Under the pieces are notes generated by a model, which had not been told where the DNA came from, searched no databases, and saw only the letters and a list, made by a program, of their open reading frames with translations. From assembly GCA_038214535.1 (NCBI GenBank), contig JBBQRS010000120.1, forward strand, positions 1 through 13,813: DNA of 13,813 bases, given 5' to 3'. This stretch comes from JBBQRS01 sp038214535. Lineage in GTDB: Bacteria; Chloroflexota; Anaerolineae; CG2-30-64-16. Position numbers and translations under genes: made by a program. This document shows positions 12,887 to 13,813 of the stretch, in pieces (position 1 is the stretch's first letter; the number at the start of each line of letters is the position of its first letter).

Positions 12887-13696
12887 TTGATCCGGACTCG
12901 TTTCCTGACCGTCGTCATACTCCTTCCGGTGGTCGCCCTCTTCGCCTACCTCGGCGGCCGTCCCTGGCTCTTCGGCATCCTCCTGGTCGGCATCGTCGCG
13001 TGGCTCGAAATGAGCGGCCTGTTGCAGCGCACCAACTTCAAGGTGGACTACGCGCTGGGCTATTTCTTCATCATCGGGGCGATCCTCGAAGCGTATCTTC
13101 AGACCACGGGCCTGATCTCGATGGACCTGTTGCGGCCTCTCCTGGCGGCGCTGATCATGTTCTCGCTGATCTGGGCCTTATTCCTGCGCAGCGAACATTC
13201 CATCGCCGATTGGGGTGTGACCGTCGCCGGCGCGCTCTATCTGGGCTTCATGCTGAGCCATTTTGTGACCCTGCGCCAACGCCCCGACGGGCTGCAATGG
13301 ATTATCCTCGCGTTTGGCGTTACCTGGACGATTGACGTCGCGGCCTTTTTCTCAGGCCGCTTTTTTGGCCGGCACACCTGGTGGCCGCGCCTCAGCCCCA
13401 AGAAGACCTGGGAAGGGCTGATCGGCGGCAGCATCGCCGGGGTCATTGTCGCTCTGGTCGCGGGCTATTATCTGGTGAATCTGACGATCTGGCAGGGGTT
13501 GCTGCTGGGCGTGCTGGCGGCGATCTTTGCGCCCGCCGGTGATCTCGCGGTCTCGCTCTTCAAGCGCAGCGCCGGCGCGAAAGATACCGGCCAGATCATC
13601 CCCGGCCACGGAGGCATGCTCGACCGCCTGGACAGCCTGCTTTTCGTCGTGCCGCTGGTGACTTATTTCGCCGTTCTCGTCGCCGGGACAAGTTAA
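12887..13696 (+). CDS. cdsA: Phosphatidate cytidylyltransferase (CDP-diglyceride synthase)
   Basis: CdsA uses CTP to activate phosphatidic acid to CDP-diacylglycerol, the entry point of phospholipid synthesis, in the membrane. The TTG start is well supported: GGAG (12877-12880) lies six bases upstream and the product begins MIRTRFLTVVILLPVV, as the family does. The 269-residue protein is all-helical in the membrane, with WTIDVAAFFSGRFFGR (147-162), SPKKTWEGLIGG (170-181) and the complete C-terminal signature from S223 to D249: SLFKRSAGAKD, then PGHGGMLDRLD. The usual next genes (dxr, a site-2 protease, ispG) would be expected downstream but are not visible before the window ends. Confidence 0.97.
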   Translation: MIRTRFLTVVILLPVVALFAYLGGRPWLFGILLVGIVAWLEMSGLLQRTNFKVDYALGYFFIIGAILEAYLQTTGLISMDLLRPLLAALIMFSLIWALFLRSEHSIADWGVTVAGALYLGFMLSHFVTLRQRPDGLQWIILAFGVTWTIDVAAFFSGRFFGRHTWWPRLSPKKTWEGLIGGSIAGVIVALVAGYYLVNLTIWQGLLLGVLAAIFAPAGDLAVSLFKRSAGAKDTGQIIPGHGGMLDRLDSLLFVVPLVTYFAVLVAGTS

Positions 13697-13739
13697 GTAT
13701 CTAATCCGAAACTTGAGCGTCTCCCCTCTTTGTAGTGGC

Positions 13740-13750
13740 GGGGGGGGGGG
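13740..13750. repeat. Run of eleven G near the window end
   Basis: An uninterrupted 11-G tract lies 43 bases after cdsA. The 117 bases after the cdsA stop hold no supportable gene and no clear terminator, and the window ends in another six G. The tract may be real or a sequencing/assembly artefact at a contig end. Confidence 0.8.
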
Positions 13751-13813
13751 CCTGCTGTAGTAAAAAGCCAGGTAGGACCGCGGGGCAAAAATAGCTGACA
13801 TGCGGCAGGGGGG

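Noticed and set aside
13352..13801. 149-residue minus-strand open frame over the 3' end of cdsA and the window end
   Set aside because: It is antisense to the cdsA signature, and its N-terminus is translated from the poly-G tract (a run of prolines).

Overview
The window looks like chromosomal DNA of a high-GC bacterium, most likely a member of the Chloroflexota (inference). The basis is a GC-rich genome with many GTG/TTG starts, an O-antigen-ligase-like protein fused to TPR repeats, a lipoprotein with a Pro-Thr linker, and a short EF-Ts. No RNA genes, insertion sequences, CRISPR arrays or phage genes are visible. No stretch over 300 bases lacks a gene. The two longest gaps (8785-9053 and 9936-10185) are packed with promoter-like and hairpin sequences.

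Left part (1-4299): the 3' portion of a large O-antigen-ligase/TPR membrane protein, cut by the window edge, overlaps by ATGA a WecA/TagO-type polyprenyl-phosphate sugar-1-phosphate transferase. Together they suggest a cell-surface glycan locus.

Middle (4397-8784): a lipoprotein carrying two cyclophilin domains, the second apparently catalytically dead, is followed by a complete cytosolic cyclophilin, a VTT/DedA-type membrane protein, an unrecognised five-helix membrane protein and an RNase Z. A Trm112-like zinc protein on the minus strand converges on RNase Z with only 12 bases between the two stop codons.

Right part (8785-13696): a divergent promoter region separates the Trm112-like gene from the conserved block rpsB, tsf, pyrH, frr, uppS, cdsA. 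This block covers ribosomal protein S2, elongation factor Ts, UMP kinase, ribosome recycling factor, undecaprenyl diphosphate synthase and CDP-diglyceride synthase. It links translation, pyrimidine nucleotide supply and envelope lipid synthesis. The tsf-to-uppS genes are nearly contiguous, whereas rpsB and tsf are separated by 250 structured bases that may contain a terminator, a second promoter and a leader RNA.

The most unusual features are non-coding. They are three tandem 14-bp repeats that end in a perfect 14-bp inverted repeat overlapping the predicted Trm112-side promoter, back-to-back divergent promoters, and a long imperfect hairpin in the tsf leader. The last 117 bases hold an 11-G run and no recognisable gene, and may be a low-quality contig end. 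I found no clearly new multi-gene system.
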